Source of the DNA: UBA1731 sp963653155
GTDB lineage: Bacteria > Verrucomicrobiota > Kiritimatiellia > RFP12 > UBA1067
Length of the DNA stretch: 18,535 nucleotides
Assembly (NCBI GenBank): GCA_963653155.1
Contig: CAVJWR010000059.1
Location: forward strand, 1-18,535
Direction of reading: 5' to 3'
The translations under genes and the position numbers were made by a program. How positions within the stretch are numbered: position 1 is the stretch's first letter; every line of letters starts with the position of its first letter. Under the pieces are notes generated by a model. It worked only from the letters and a program-made list of their open reading frames with translations, did not search any database and was not told where the DNA came from. This document shows, in pieces, positions 7,109-13,698 of the stretch.

Positions 7109-8748
7109 CACAGGATTCCTTTCAGGTAATTCGCGGATTCAATCACGTCATCAAAGGTGTCTCTCCGCGTCTCGCACTCCACGATTGCCCATTTTACGCC
7201 GCTCGCCGCCGCTTCCGGGAGAATCATTCCCCAGTCGTTGCGGTCGTCCGCATCACCGACTGCACGCCCGCCACCGGGCTTGGCATGGATGGACGGAACC
7301 CGTCCGGCAAGCCTCTGTAGCCACTTTACGGGGTCTCCGCCCGCAAGCTTCACGTGGCCAACGTCAAGTTCGAAATCCACTCCCGCCGCTTCAAACGCAT
7401 CAAGCGGACACGTGCCATCCGCGAACTTTGACGTAAGCTCAACCTGATGGTTGTGGAAACCTGTCCTTATGCCGACAGACGCAAACCTCTTTCGCAATTC
7501 GGCCACACGGGCTACCCTCGTCCGCCACGACCTCTCATCCATCCCTTTCGGATCCACCCACGGATCAAACACAAAGCCGACACCGAATCGCTTGCAGAAA
7601 TCGACGAACCTGCTGAAACCGCTTTCCGTCGCGAGCATTTCGGCATTGAACGGCATATCGACGATGCGAAGCCCCTCTCCGTCAAGCATCTTCTCAAGTT
7701 CGCTCCAGTCCATCTTGTAGAATCCGAGAGACTGTACGCCTTCGTAGCCGAGCGACCTGAGCCGCCGGAACGCACCCGCAGGGTTTTTCCTCCACAGGTC
7801 ATCCACGCTCCACATCTGAACGCCAAGCTTCAGCGCGTTCTTCGCCTCAAGCCCGTCGAACTTCCGCACTGCTGTGCGGGCGGTTTCGCACGGGGTGGTC
7901 TGGCAATACGAAGGATTGAAAAGCTCGACGGAAAGCCATGGCTGTGCGCCAATGGAGTCCAGCGTCTTGAATAGACTCCGCCACGGTGCCGCGCCATCGC
8001 CCTGCCACACGCGATCTGCGTCGACTAGTGACTTACGAGGCTTGGCAAACGAATAGTCATTCATGTGCAAAACAGGCAACTGCGCAGCACTAAGGCTTGC
8101 GAACGTTCCGAATCGGCTGCCGCCACGATATGTGTGGTATACATCGACAAGGATCGCTGCATCATCCCTTTCGCATTTCTCCAGCACATCAAGCGCGGCT
8201 TCAAGCGTGTTAAGGTTCATCGAATGGCCCCAATACTCAAGGAGCGGCTTCACGCCTGTCTCATCGCCGAGTGCGCAGACGGCACGGAAACGTTCGGCAA
8301 TCTCTTCGATAGACAATATCGGCGAACCCGGCTTCTGGATGCCGAACATCGACGCCGCAATGTATGGGCATCCCATTTCGGCAAGCAGTTCCATGTCGCG
8401 GCGCGTCTCGTCAATGCCCGCCGCCCGTACCTTGGCATCCGGGTTGGCCCACTGTCCGAATGCAATGCCGTTCACGAAAGTGAGGCCATTGTCACGCGCA
8501 AACGATACAATGTCCTTGAGATGTCCGGCCGACTTGGCGGCACGAACATCCTTAAGCCATGGCTCAAAGCCAGAGAATCCCCCGGCGACCGCCGCATGCA
8601 CCTGTTCGTCAAGCGTAAGCCCATATGTCCTGAGCGTAGATGCGTTGAGGGCAAACCTGCCCTTCGTCCATCGCGGCAATGCGCATCCGCCGAAGATCGA
8701 AGCCACACCAGCCGCCGTTGTGGCTTCGATGAATTCCCGCCTGTTCAT
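7108..8748 (-). CDS. Tat-exported tandem xylose-isomerase-like double-barrel protein
   Basis: 546 residues from an ATG at 8748, chosen because the Tat motif NRREFI is then at residues 2-7 and because ATGA overlaps the upstream stop by 4 bases. The signal region ends in FGGC (19-22), a possible though atypical lipobox. Two AP-endonuclease-2/xylose-isomerase-like TIM barrels follow in tandem. Barrel 1 (about 31-298) has candidate metal ligands E171, D202 (VDVYHTYRGG), H228 (LHMND) and E275 (SVELFN). Barrel 2 (about 305-546) has E437 (FHNHQVE), D462 (ELDVGH), H488 (SIHAKP) and E524 (IVECE). Single-barrel relatives are usually about 270-300 residues, so this is a fusion or internal duplication with both sites apparently intact. 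Known relatives are sugar isomerases, epimerases, dehydratases and 3-keto-glycoside lyases or hydrolases. It sits between an isomerase gene and a Gfo/Idh/MocA gene. Confidence 0.87.
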   Translation of the reverse strand: MNRREFIEATTAAGVASIFGGCALPRWTKGRFALNASTLRTYGLTLDEQVHAAVAGGFSGFEPWLKDVRAAKSAGHLKDIVSFARDNGLTFVNGIAFGQWANPDAKVRAAGIDETRRDMELLAEMGCPYIAASMFGIQKPGSPILSIEEIAERFRAVCALGDETGVKPLLEYWGHSMNLNTLEAALDVLEKCERDDAAILVDVYHTYRGGSRFGTFASLSAAQLPVLHMNDYSFAKPRKSLVDADRVWQGDGAAPWRSLFKTLDSIGAQPWLSVELFNPSYCQTTPCETARTAVRKFDGLEAKNALKLGVQMWSVDDLWRKNPAGAFRRLRSLGYEGVQSLGFYKMDWSELEKMLDGEGLRIVDMPFNAEMLATESGFSRFVDFCKRFGVGFVFDPWVDPKGMDERSWRTRVARVAELRKRFASVGIRTGFHNHQVELTSKFADGTCPLDAFEAAGVDFELDVGHVKLAGGDPVKWLQRLAGRVPSIHAKPGGGRAVGDADDRNDWGMILPEAAASGVKWAIVECETRRDTFDDVIESANYLKGIL

Positions 8749-10124
8749 TTCACGAGGTGGAGTTCTATGTTCAGGTTGCGGCAAAGGGCCGTAAGTTCCT
8801 CAGTGCGGTCTCCGTACATGAGCACATAGTGATGCTCCCAGCCGTTCTCCATGACCTCATGACGTATCGCATCGCAACCTGCATCGAACTTTACGTTGAG
8901 CGGCGTACCACGTACAAACATACCGGTATCGAGACCCGTACCGGTGCATACGAGCATGCGGAAGCCCTTCCCGTCACGGGTCTCGCCGAGTCTGGCAAGA
9001 GTGACGCGGCCAGGCTTGAGCGGAAACTCGCCCGTGCATCCCTTCACGCCGCCGCCCTCGACAGTCGCCGAGCAGTGCAGTTCTGGCTGATAGCCTGGCT
9101 TGCAGAGGGCGCACGGCGCAGCGCCGCAGTGCCACACGGTTCCATGATCGCCCTCGCAGATGATGAGGTCGCAGAAGAACGGCAGTTCGCCGGACAGCAC
9201 CTCGCCGATGCGCATCATCACCGCGCCATACACGTCGCCCTCACAAGCGGTTAGATAGCCGTGATTCGTGAGATTCCCGAGCGTGGAGCACACCGCTATG
9301 CCGTAGAACTCGTTGAGGATCACCTCCGGCCAGCAACGCATCGCGAAGGTATCGACATAGAACTTCTCCTTGAGCTTCATCACAGCCGCGATGAGCCGGG
9401 CGGACTTCTCCTTCTGGTCGCCGCGAGGGCCATCAGTCGGATGTGTCTTGAGGTCTCCATCGATGATGGCAAGCCCCTTGGCGACCTCCTCTTCCGTAAG
9501 GTTCTGGGCAACCGTGAAAAGTTCATGCTCTGTGATGATCTTCACCTCCGGACCGAGTGTGCGACGAAGCATCATTTCGTCCACACAGCTCGTGAAGAAG
9601 CCTGGGACACGTCCGCCAATCAGTCCGATTCGCATGCGCCCAAGCGCCTTCATCGCGCGGGCCACTCGAATCTGCCGCAGAAGATTCTCCTCCGCCTCGG
9701 CGGTGCCCGCCTGCGCATGCACATAGAAGTATGGGATGCCAAGCCGCCACATGTGGTGGGCGTTCATGTTCGCAGCGCAGAACGAGTTGTTCTGAAGCCG
9801 CCCGCCCGCAGGATCCGGCTCCGGCTGCGACCACAGCAGGATTGGCACCTTGAGTCGCTGGGCGAACATCGGCGGCACTACGCCGAGCGAGAACGTGAGG
9901 AAGTGCGCGATGATGAGATCTGGACGTTCCTTCTCCCACTGGTCAAGCACCTCTATTGCCTCACCCTCAAGGGCAAGCATGTGGTCAGGGCCAATGACCT
10001 CTACGCCGGGGAGCGTGCGCAGGAACTTCATTGCGTTCTCTCGCGCAACCTCAAGCGTGTCGTTGGTCCAATTGACTTTAGAAAGCGGCAAATAGCCTAT
10101 CTTGAAAGGGGTGTTGTTTTTCAT
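8745..10124 (-). CDS. L-fucose/L-arabinose isomerase-family protein
   Basis: 459 residues from an ATG at 10124; an in-frame GTG at 10130 would add two residues. There is no signal peptide, so it is cytoplasmic. The N-terminal part has the Rossmann-like folds of the family (RPDLIIAHFLTFS, LLWSQPEP, NSFCAANMNAHH, RIGLIGGRVPGFF). ACEGDVYGA gives E295 and FFCDLII gives D319; their spacing of 24 equals that of the metal ligands Glu337 and Asp361 of E. coli FucI. EHHYVLMYGD (430-439) supplies a C-terminal histidine that may match FucI His528. The family interconverts aldoses and ketoses using Mn2+; some members act on fucose, arabinose or unusual sugars. At 459 residues it is shorter than E. coli FucI (about 590). 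It overlaps the double-barrel gene by 4 bases and appears to be the first gene of the left operon. Confidence 0.83.
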   Translation of the reverse strand: MKNNTPFKIGYLPLSKVNWTNDTLEVARENAMKFLRTLPGVEVIGPDHMLALEGEAIEVLDQWEKERPDLIIAHFLTFSLGVVPPMFAQRLKVPILLWSQPEPDPAGGRLQNNSFCAANMNAHHMWRLGIPYFYVHAQAGTAEAEENLLRQIRVARAMKALGRMRIGLIGGRVPGFFTSCVDEMMLRRTLGPEVKIITEHELFTVAQNLTEEEVAKGLAIIDGDLKTHPTDGPRGDQKEKSARLIAAVMKLKEKFYVDTFAMRCWPEVILNEFYGIAVCSTLGNLTNHGYLTACEGDVYGAVMMRIGEVLSGELPFFCDLIICEGDHGTVWHCGAAPCALCKPGYQPELHCSATVEGGGVKGCTGEFPLKPGRVTLARLGETRDGKGFRMLVCTGTGLDTGMFVRGTPLNVKFDAGCDAIRHEVMENGWEHHYVLMYGDRTEELTALCRNLNIELHLVK

Positions 10125-10131
10125 GCCCACA

Positions 10132-10137
10132 AGTATA
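10132..10137 (-). promoter_or_regulatory. Possible -10 box of the left operon
   Basis: TATACT on the minus strand lies only 8 bases before the ATG at 10124, and no convincing -35 box lies 16-18 bases upstream. If used, the transcript would be almost leaderless. The 110-base spacer between the KDG kinase stop (10241) and this gene is the expected place for an operon promoter; I see no terminator hairpin with a U-tract in it. Confidence 0.2.
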
Positions 10138-10240
10138 GCCTAAACGCAACCCAAAGTCTCTTGTAATCTTTGCATATCAACTTATGATTTTTGCACCATC
10201 AACACGCGCATTCAATAGCACATCACTGCCCTTGAATCGT

Positions 10241-11281
10241 TTACCGCTGCACGCGCCCCGAACCGTCGCCCGCCATGAGCTGCCGCACCTCGGACACGGT
10301 CGAGAGGTTGACGTCCAGCTCGATCGAATGCTTGAGACAGCTCGCGGCCGCCGCGTACTCGATGACGTCCTGCGACTTGAACCCGTGGCCGAGCGCATAG
10401 AGGAGCCCCGCCGCAAAGCTGTCCCCGCCGCCCACGCGATCTACGATGTGGACGTTGTAGTCGCGCGAGAAATACGCCTTTCGTCCATCAAAAAGCATCG
10501 CGCCCCAAATGTTGTCTGACGCGCTGATCGAGCGGCGAAGCGTGATGGCGACCGTTCTGAGATTGGGAAACGCGGCCTTCAACTTCTGCGCGACGCCAAC
10601 GTAGCCCGCCCGCGAAAGCTTGCCGCCCGTCACGTCCGAGTCGTCCGCCTTGATGCCCAGCACCTTCTCCGCGTCCTCTTCGTTCGCGATGAGGTGGTCG
10701 ACGGAAGCGAGCAGCCGCGTCATCGTCCGCCCGGCAGTCTGCGTGTCCCACAGGTTCTTGCGGTAGTTGAGGTCACAGGAGATCCGCGCGCCCGCCTTCT
10801 TCGCGGCCTTGCAGGCGTCTTCGCAGATGCGGGGCAAATCGCCGCCAAGGGCCGGCGTGATGCCCGTGAAGTGGAAGTAGTCCGCGCCCTTCAGAAGCGA
10901 CGGCCAGTCGAAGTCGCCGCGCGTCGCCTCGGTGAACCCCGAATGCAGACGATCGTAGATGACCTTCGAGGGACGTTGCGAAGCGCCCTTCTCGCAGTAG
11001 TAGATGCCGAGGCGTTCGCCGCCGCGTGCGACGCCCGAGACATCAATGCCGAAGCGGCGCAACTCGCCGAGTCCTGTTTCGGCTATCGCGTTGTCGGGGA
11101 CGCGCGTCACGAACGCCGTCCGCTCGCCCATGACCGCGAGCGACGCGCAGACGTTCGACTCCGCGCCCGTGTAGTAGGTCTCGAAGAACGGCGCCTGTGC
11201 GAACCGGCGGTAGCCGGGTGGCGAAAGTCGCAGCAGAAAGTCACCGAATCCAACGTATTTTTTGCTCTTGCTTTTCGACAT
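10241..11281 (-). CDS. kdgK: 2-keto-3-deoxygluconate kinase (PfkB family)
   Basis: 346 residues. The ATG at 11281 is preceded by a strong AAGGAGAG ribosome-binding site with 3 bases of spacing. It is a PfkB/ribokinase-fold sugar kinase: GAESNV (39-44) near the substrate site and the PfkB signature DRVGGGDSFAAG (281-292) with the catalytic base D287. The combination of GAESN with DRVGGGD is typical of KDG kinases rather than fructokinases or ribokinases. It phosphorylates KDG to 2-keto-3-deoxy-6-phosphogluconate in the cytoplasm, the step after mannonate dehydratase, which is encoded upstream in the same window. The RhuM gene separates it from the rest of the hexuronate genes, and a roughly 100-base spacer with a possible promoter precedes it. 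Codons are clearly richer in GC than those of the RhuM gene. Another sugar-acid kinase specificity cannot be excluded. Confidence 0.87.
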   Translation of the reverse strand: MSKSKSKKYVGFGDFLLRLSPPGYRRFAQAPFFETYYTGAESNVCASLAVMGERTAFVTRVPDNAIAETGLGELRRFGIDVSGVARGGERLGIYYCEKGASQRPSKVIYDRLHSGFTEATRGDFDWPSLLKGADYFHFTGITPALGGDLPRICEDACKAAKKAGARISCDLNYRKNLWDTQTAGRTMTRLLASVDHLIANEEDAEKVLGIKADDSDVTGGKLSRAGYVGVAQKLKAAFPNLRTVAITLRRSISASDNIWGAMLFDGRKAYFSRDYNVHIVDRVGGGDSFAAGLLYALGHGFKSQDVIEYAAAASCLKHSIELDVNLSTVSEVRQLMAGDGSGRVQR

Positions 11282-11284
11282 TTT

Positions 11285-11292
11285 CTCTCCTT
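11285..11292 (-). promoter_or_regulatory. Strong Shine-Dalgarno site of the KDG kinase gene
   Basis: AAGGAGAG on the minus strand, 3 bases before the ATG at 11281. It is the best ribosome-binding site in the window and fixes the start of the kinase. Confidence 0.8.
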
Positions 11293-11314
11293 ATATCAAC
11301 GTATTGAAGAGAAA

Positions 11315-11343
11315 ATTTAGCATATCGGCGACGAGACTGGCAA
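11315..11343 (-). promoter_or_regulatory. Possible promoter of the KDG kinase gene
   Basis: TTGCCA (11343-11338) and CTAAAT (11320-11315) on the minus strand are separated by 17 bases, about 34 bases upstream of the ATG. The -35 box matches consensus at 5 of 6 positions and the -10 box at only 3 of 6. An independent promoter would make sense because the RhuM gene interrupts the operon. Confidence 0.3.
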
Positions 11344-11385
11344 CCTAACATATGCCCATTCCGCGCAACAGAGAAGTCACATATC

Positions 11386-12270
11386 TCACATCCTCGACTT
11401 CAATCCCGCAATCTCACCCGCGTCAAGTCTCGCGAACGCAAAGCATTTCTTGCCGAGGTCTTTCAATGATGCGCCGATAAGATAGAGTTCCTTGTCATCA
11501 AGAATGAGAAACCGATCATGGAATGCCGCATTTGTTTTCACCGAGAGACCGCCATATTGGGCGTTGAACTTCACGACATCGCTGACAGCGAGTTTATTGC
11601 CACGCTCGGACGAGACAATTTCCACCTCAACCCCTTTGCGCTTGCTTGCAAGCATGTCGAGCGTTTCCGTTCCAACCCAACTGTCAATCAACAGAATCGA
11701 TTTCTTCGCCCGGACAATTAGTTTCCCCATCAGTGAACGAGCATCCCACAACTGCCCGTCATAAAACACGCCCTGCAACGGCGGTTCCTTCGTCTGGACG
11801 AAGAAATCGACTTTTTCTTCAAGTACAGACAGACGATTTTCGTGTCTGGCAAGACGACGATCTATTTTGTCTTCAAGTTGGTTCAGTCTCTGGTTGACCG
11901 CATACCCCTTGAGAAGGTACTCCCGAAGGACGACTGTCGCCCATTGACGAAACTTCGTAGCCCTCAATGAATTCACACGGTATCCGACCGCAATGATCAT
12001 ATCGAGATTGTAGAATGGAACGGTCCGAGAAATCATCCGCCCGCCCTCGTTTTGAACCTGTGCAATTTTTGCACAAGTTGATGCCTCTTCAAGCTCGCCT
12101 GTCTTGTAAATGTTGTGAATGTGACGGTTTACAACCGTTCGGTCAACACCAAACAATTCACCAAGCCGAGCCTGATTGAGCCAAACCGTCTCATTTTCAA
12201 GACGAACATCCAACCGAAGCGTCTCGTTCGGCTGATAGATCACAATCTGATTCTCAACGCATTCATTCAT
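11386..12270 (-). CDS. RhuM-family protein with C-terminal PLD-like domain
   Basis: 294 residues from an ATG at 12270. The AAAGGTG site at 12283-12277 lies 6 bases before it; an in-frame GTG at 12279 would overlap that site and is rejected. Residues about 8-125 form the RhuM domain (IVIYQPNETLRLDVRLENETVWLNQARLGELFGVDR..., then FYNLDMIIAVGYRVNS), including a helix-turn-helix-like part. Residues about 125-160 look like a coiled coil (LNQLEDKIDRRLARHENRLSVLEEK). The C-terminal part contains HDRFLILD (251-258), which matches the phospholipase D HxKx4D motif except for Arg in place of Lys, followed by IGASLKDLGKK. RhuM was named as a virulence-associated Salmonella protein; its molecular function is unclear, and homologues are common in accessory regions. 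It is poorer in GC than its neighbours and unrelated to their pathway. It may act as a DNA-binding or nuclease-like protein, but this is not established. Confidence 0.88.
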   Translation of the reverse strand: MNECVENQIVIYQPNETLRLDVRLENETVWLNQARLGELFGVDRTVVNRHIHNIYKTGELEEASTCAKIAQVQNEGGRMISRTVPFYNLDMIIAVGYRVNSLRATKFRQWATVVLREYLLKGYAVNQRLNQLEDKIDRRLARHENRLSVLEEKVDFFVQTKEPPLQGVFYDGQLWDARSLMGKLIVRAKKSILLIDSWVGTETLDMLASKRKGVEVEIVSSERGNKLAVSDVVKFNAQYGGLSVKTNAAFHDRFLILDDKELYLIGASLKDLGKKCFAFARLDAGEIAGLKSRM

Positions 12271-12351
12271 GCTCGTCACCTTTCTTTGCTTTCAGGATCA
12301 CCTCAAGCACATGATTCTGTCCGCGTCCAAACCTTGTCAGACGCATCACGT

Positions 12352-12366
12352 GGTATCAATTATACC
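12352..12366. promoter_or_regulatory. -10-like TATAAT inside a short inverted repeat upstream of RhuM
   Basis: On the minus strand GGTATAATTGATACC has 5-base arms (GGTAT/ATACC) around a 5-base centre and contains a perfect TATAAT (12364-12359). It lies about 82 bases upstream of the RhuM start. A matching -35 box is not obvious. The overlap of a dyad with a -10 box would suit repression, perhaps by the RhuM protein itself. Confidence 0.35.
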
Positions 12367-12406
12367 AAAATCCATAATCTTGGTGCACGAATCAAATATG
12401 CCACAG

Positions 12407-12422
12407 GATGGTCGCAACCATC
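12407..12422 (-). terminator. Hairpin just after the MFS gene, weak terminator candidate
   Basis: On the minus strand GATGGT-TGCG-ACCATC forms a 6-pair stem with a 4-base loop, 4 bases after the transporter stop at 12427. No U-tract follows, so it would be at best a weak or Rho-assisted terminator or a 3' stability hairpin. Its loop and arm share the string GGTTGCGACC with a hairpin arm at 5616-5625. Confidence 0.35.
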
Positions 12423-12426
12423 TTGC

Positions 12427-13698
12427 CTATTCAACAACGCGGTCGCGGCGGAAGGTGAAGAAAAACGACGCGAGCAACGCCGCGACGCCGACGAGATAGC
12501 CCACGCCAAGGACGCCAAAGCCAACTTCAAAGCCTCGCACACCATAACGGTCGGACAGCGCACCCATCAGCAGAGGCGACAGAGACCCGACGAAGAAGGC
12601 GATCATCGTCATCAAACCCTCGGCACTCGCCCGATGCTCCGGCGCAACGACGTCGAAGAGGCTCGCATGCGTGTTCACCTCGAAGAGTCCGCGAAAGACG
12701 CCATACAAGACAACCGCGCACCAGCACGCCGCGACACCGGGCGCAAGGCCGACGAACAGGAGTGCGGGCGCTCCGCCGACAAGCGCGGCAATCTGCAGGC
12801 CCAACCGAAAACGCGGATGCCGGACGACAAGGCGGTCGGTGACAAACGCACCGAGCATGATTGCCGCGAACGCCGCCACGTGATGGTAGAGCATCGTGCC
12901 GCTCCCCGCCGCACCGACCGAGAGCCCGAATTTGCGCGCGACGAACTTCGGCGCCCAGCAGAGGTAGGCATTGTTGGCGAAGACGACCGCGATAAAGCCG
13001 ACCGACGCGAGCAATGCGGACGGATTGCAGAAGTAGGCCCGCAGGGATGCCGTGAACGACGGCGCGGCGGGACGTGCTGCTGCGGATGAAGCGCCCGCCG
13101 CCGGCCCCGCTGCCGTCGTGTCCGCATCTGTCGGACGTTCCTTCAGCGCAAAGCAGAAGACGACACCCAGCAGGAAGCCAAGGCCACCGAAAACGAAGAA
13201 GACGGGTCGCCAGCCGCCCAGCAGGTGCAGGGCCCATGCGACGAGCGCGCCAGAGAACATCAGTCCGACGTAGAGCGCCGACTGGTGTACCGAAAACGCA
13301 ATTGACCGCGTCTCGCGGTGATGCGACGCAAGCAGCGCAAACGCGCTCGGCGCGTAGAAGCTCTCGCCGCCGCCCGTCGCGACCGAGCGGAAGAAGACAA
13401 GGCCGCAAATGCCGCCGACAAAGCCCGTGCAGGCCGTCATCAGCGACCAGAAGAGCAACGACAGCGTGATGATCCACTTGCGCGAGACGCGATCGCCCAG
13501 CATGCCGGCAAACGGCGTCGTCACGGCGAGCGTGCAGAAGAGCGCGGTGTTGACCCAGCCGATCTGAAGGTCGGTGAGGCCGAGATCCTCCTGAATCGGG
13601 ATCGTCAGCAGTCCGAACAGTGCGCGATCCGCCTGATGGAAGAAGAACGCGCCGCTCAGAAGCGCGAGGACAACCCACTTGTAGCCACGCGCGTTCAC
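12427..13698 (-). CDS. MFS transporter, probable sugar-acid (hexuronate) permease
   Basis: 423 residues starting at a GTG at 13698, which overlaps the upstream mannonate dehydratase stop by 4 bases (GTGA) and has GGGGGA about 5 bases upstream. The longer open frame back to 13806 has an arginine-rich, non-membrane N-terminus and lies inside the dehydratase gene, so I reject it. About 12 hydrophobic segments are visible. The conserved MFS motif A between segments 2 and 3 reads GDRVSRK (68-74), and HQADRALFG in the first segment resembles the anion:cation symporter subfamily. A long alanine- and proline-rich cytoplasmic loop (about 190-227) separates the two halves. Its position between mannonate dehydratase and KDG kinase suggests uptake of a hexuronate, aldonate or related breakdown product across the inner membrane. 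The substrate is inferred from context only. Confidence 0.87.
   Translation of the reverse strand: MNARGYKWVVLALLSGAFFFHQADRALFGLLTIPIQEDLGLTDLQIGWVNTALFCTLAVTTPFAGMLGDRVSRKWIITLSLLFWSLMTACTGFVGGICGLVFFRSVATGGGESFYAPSAFALLASHHRETRSIAFSVHQSALYVGLMFSGALVAWALHLLGGWRPVFFVFGGLGFLLGVVFCFALKERPTDADTTAAGPAAGASSAAARPAAPSFTASLRAYFCNPSALLASVGFIAVVFANNAYLCWAPKFVARKFGLSVGAAGSGTMLYHHVAAFAAIMLGAFVTDRLVVRHPRFRLGLQIAALVGGAPALLFVGLAPGVAACWCAVVLYGVFRGLFEVNTHASLFDVVAPEHRASAEGLMTMIAFFVGSLSPLLMGALSDRYGVRGFEVGFGVLGVGYLVGVAALLASFFFTFRRDRVVE

Noticed and set aside
10131..10240. Rho-independent terminator after the KDG kinase
   Set aside because: Only short, weak complementarities were found and no stem followed by a U-tract.
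12527..13678. 383-codon minus-strand frame inside the MFS gene
   Set aside because: It is an alternative frame of the same strand with no membrane segments, whereas the overlapping frame encodes a complete MFS transporter.
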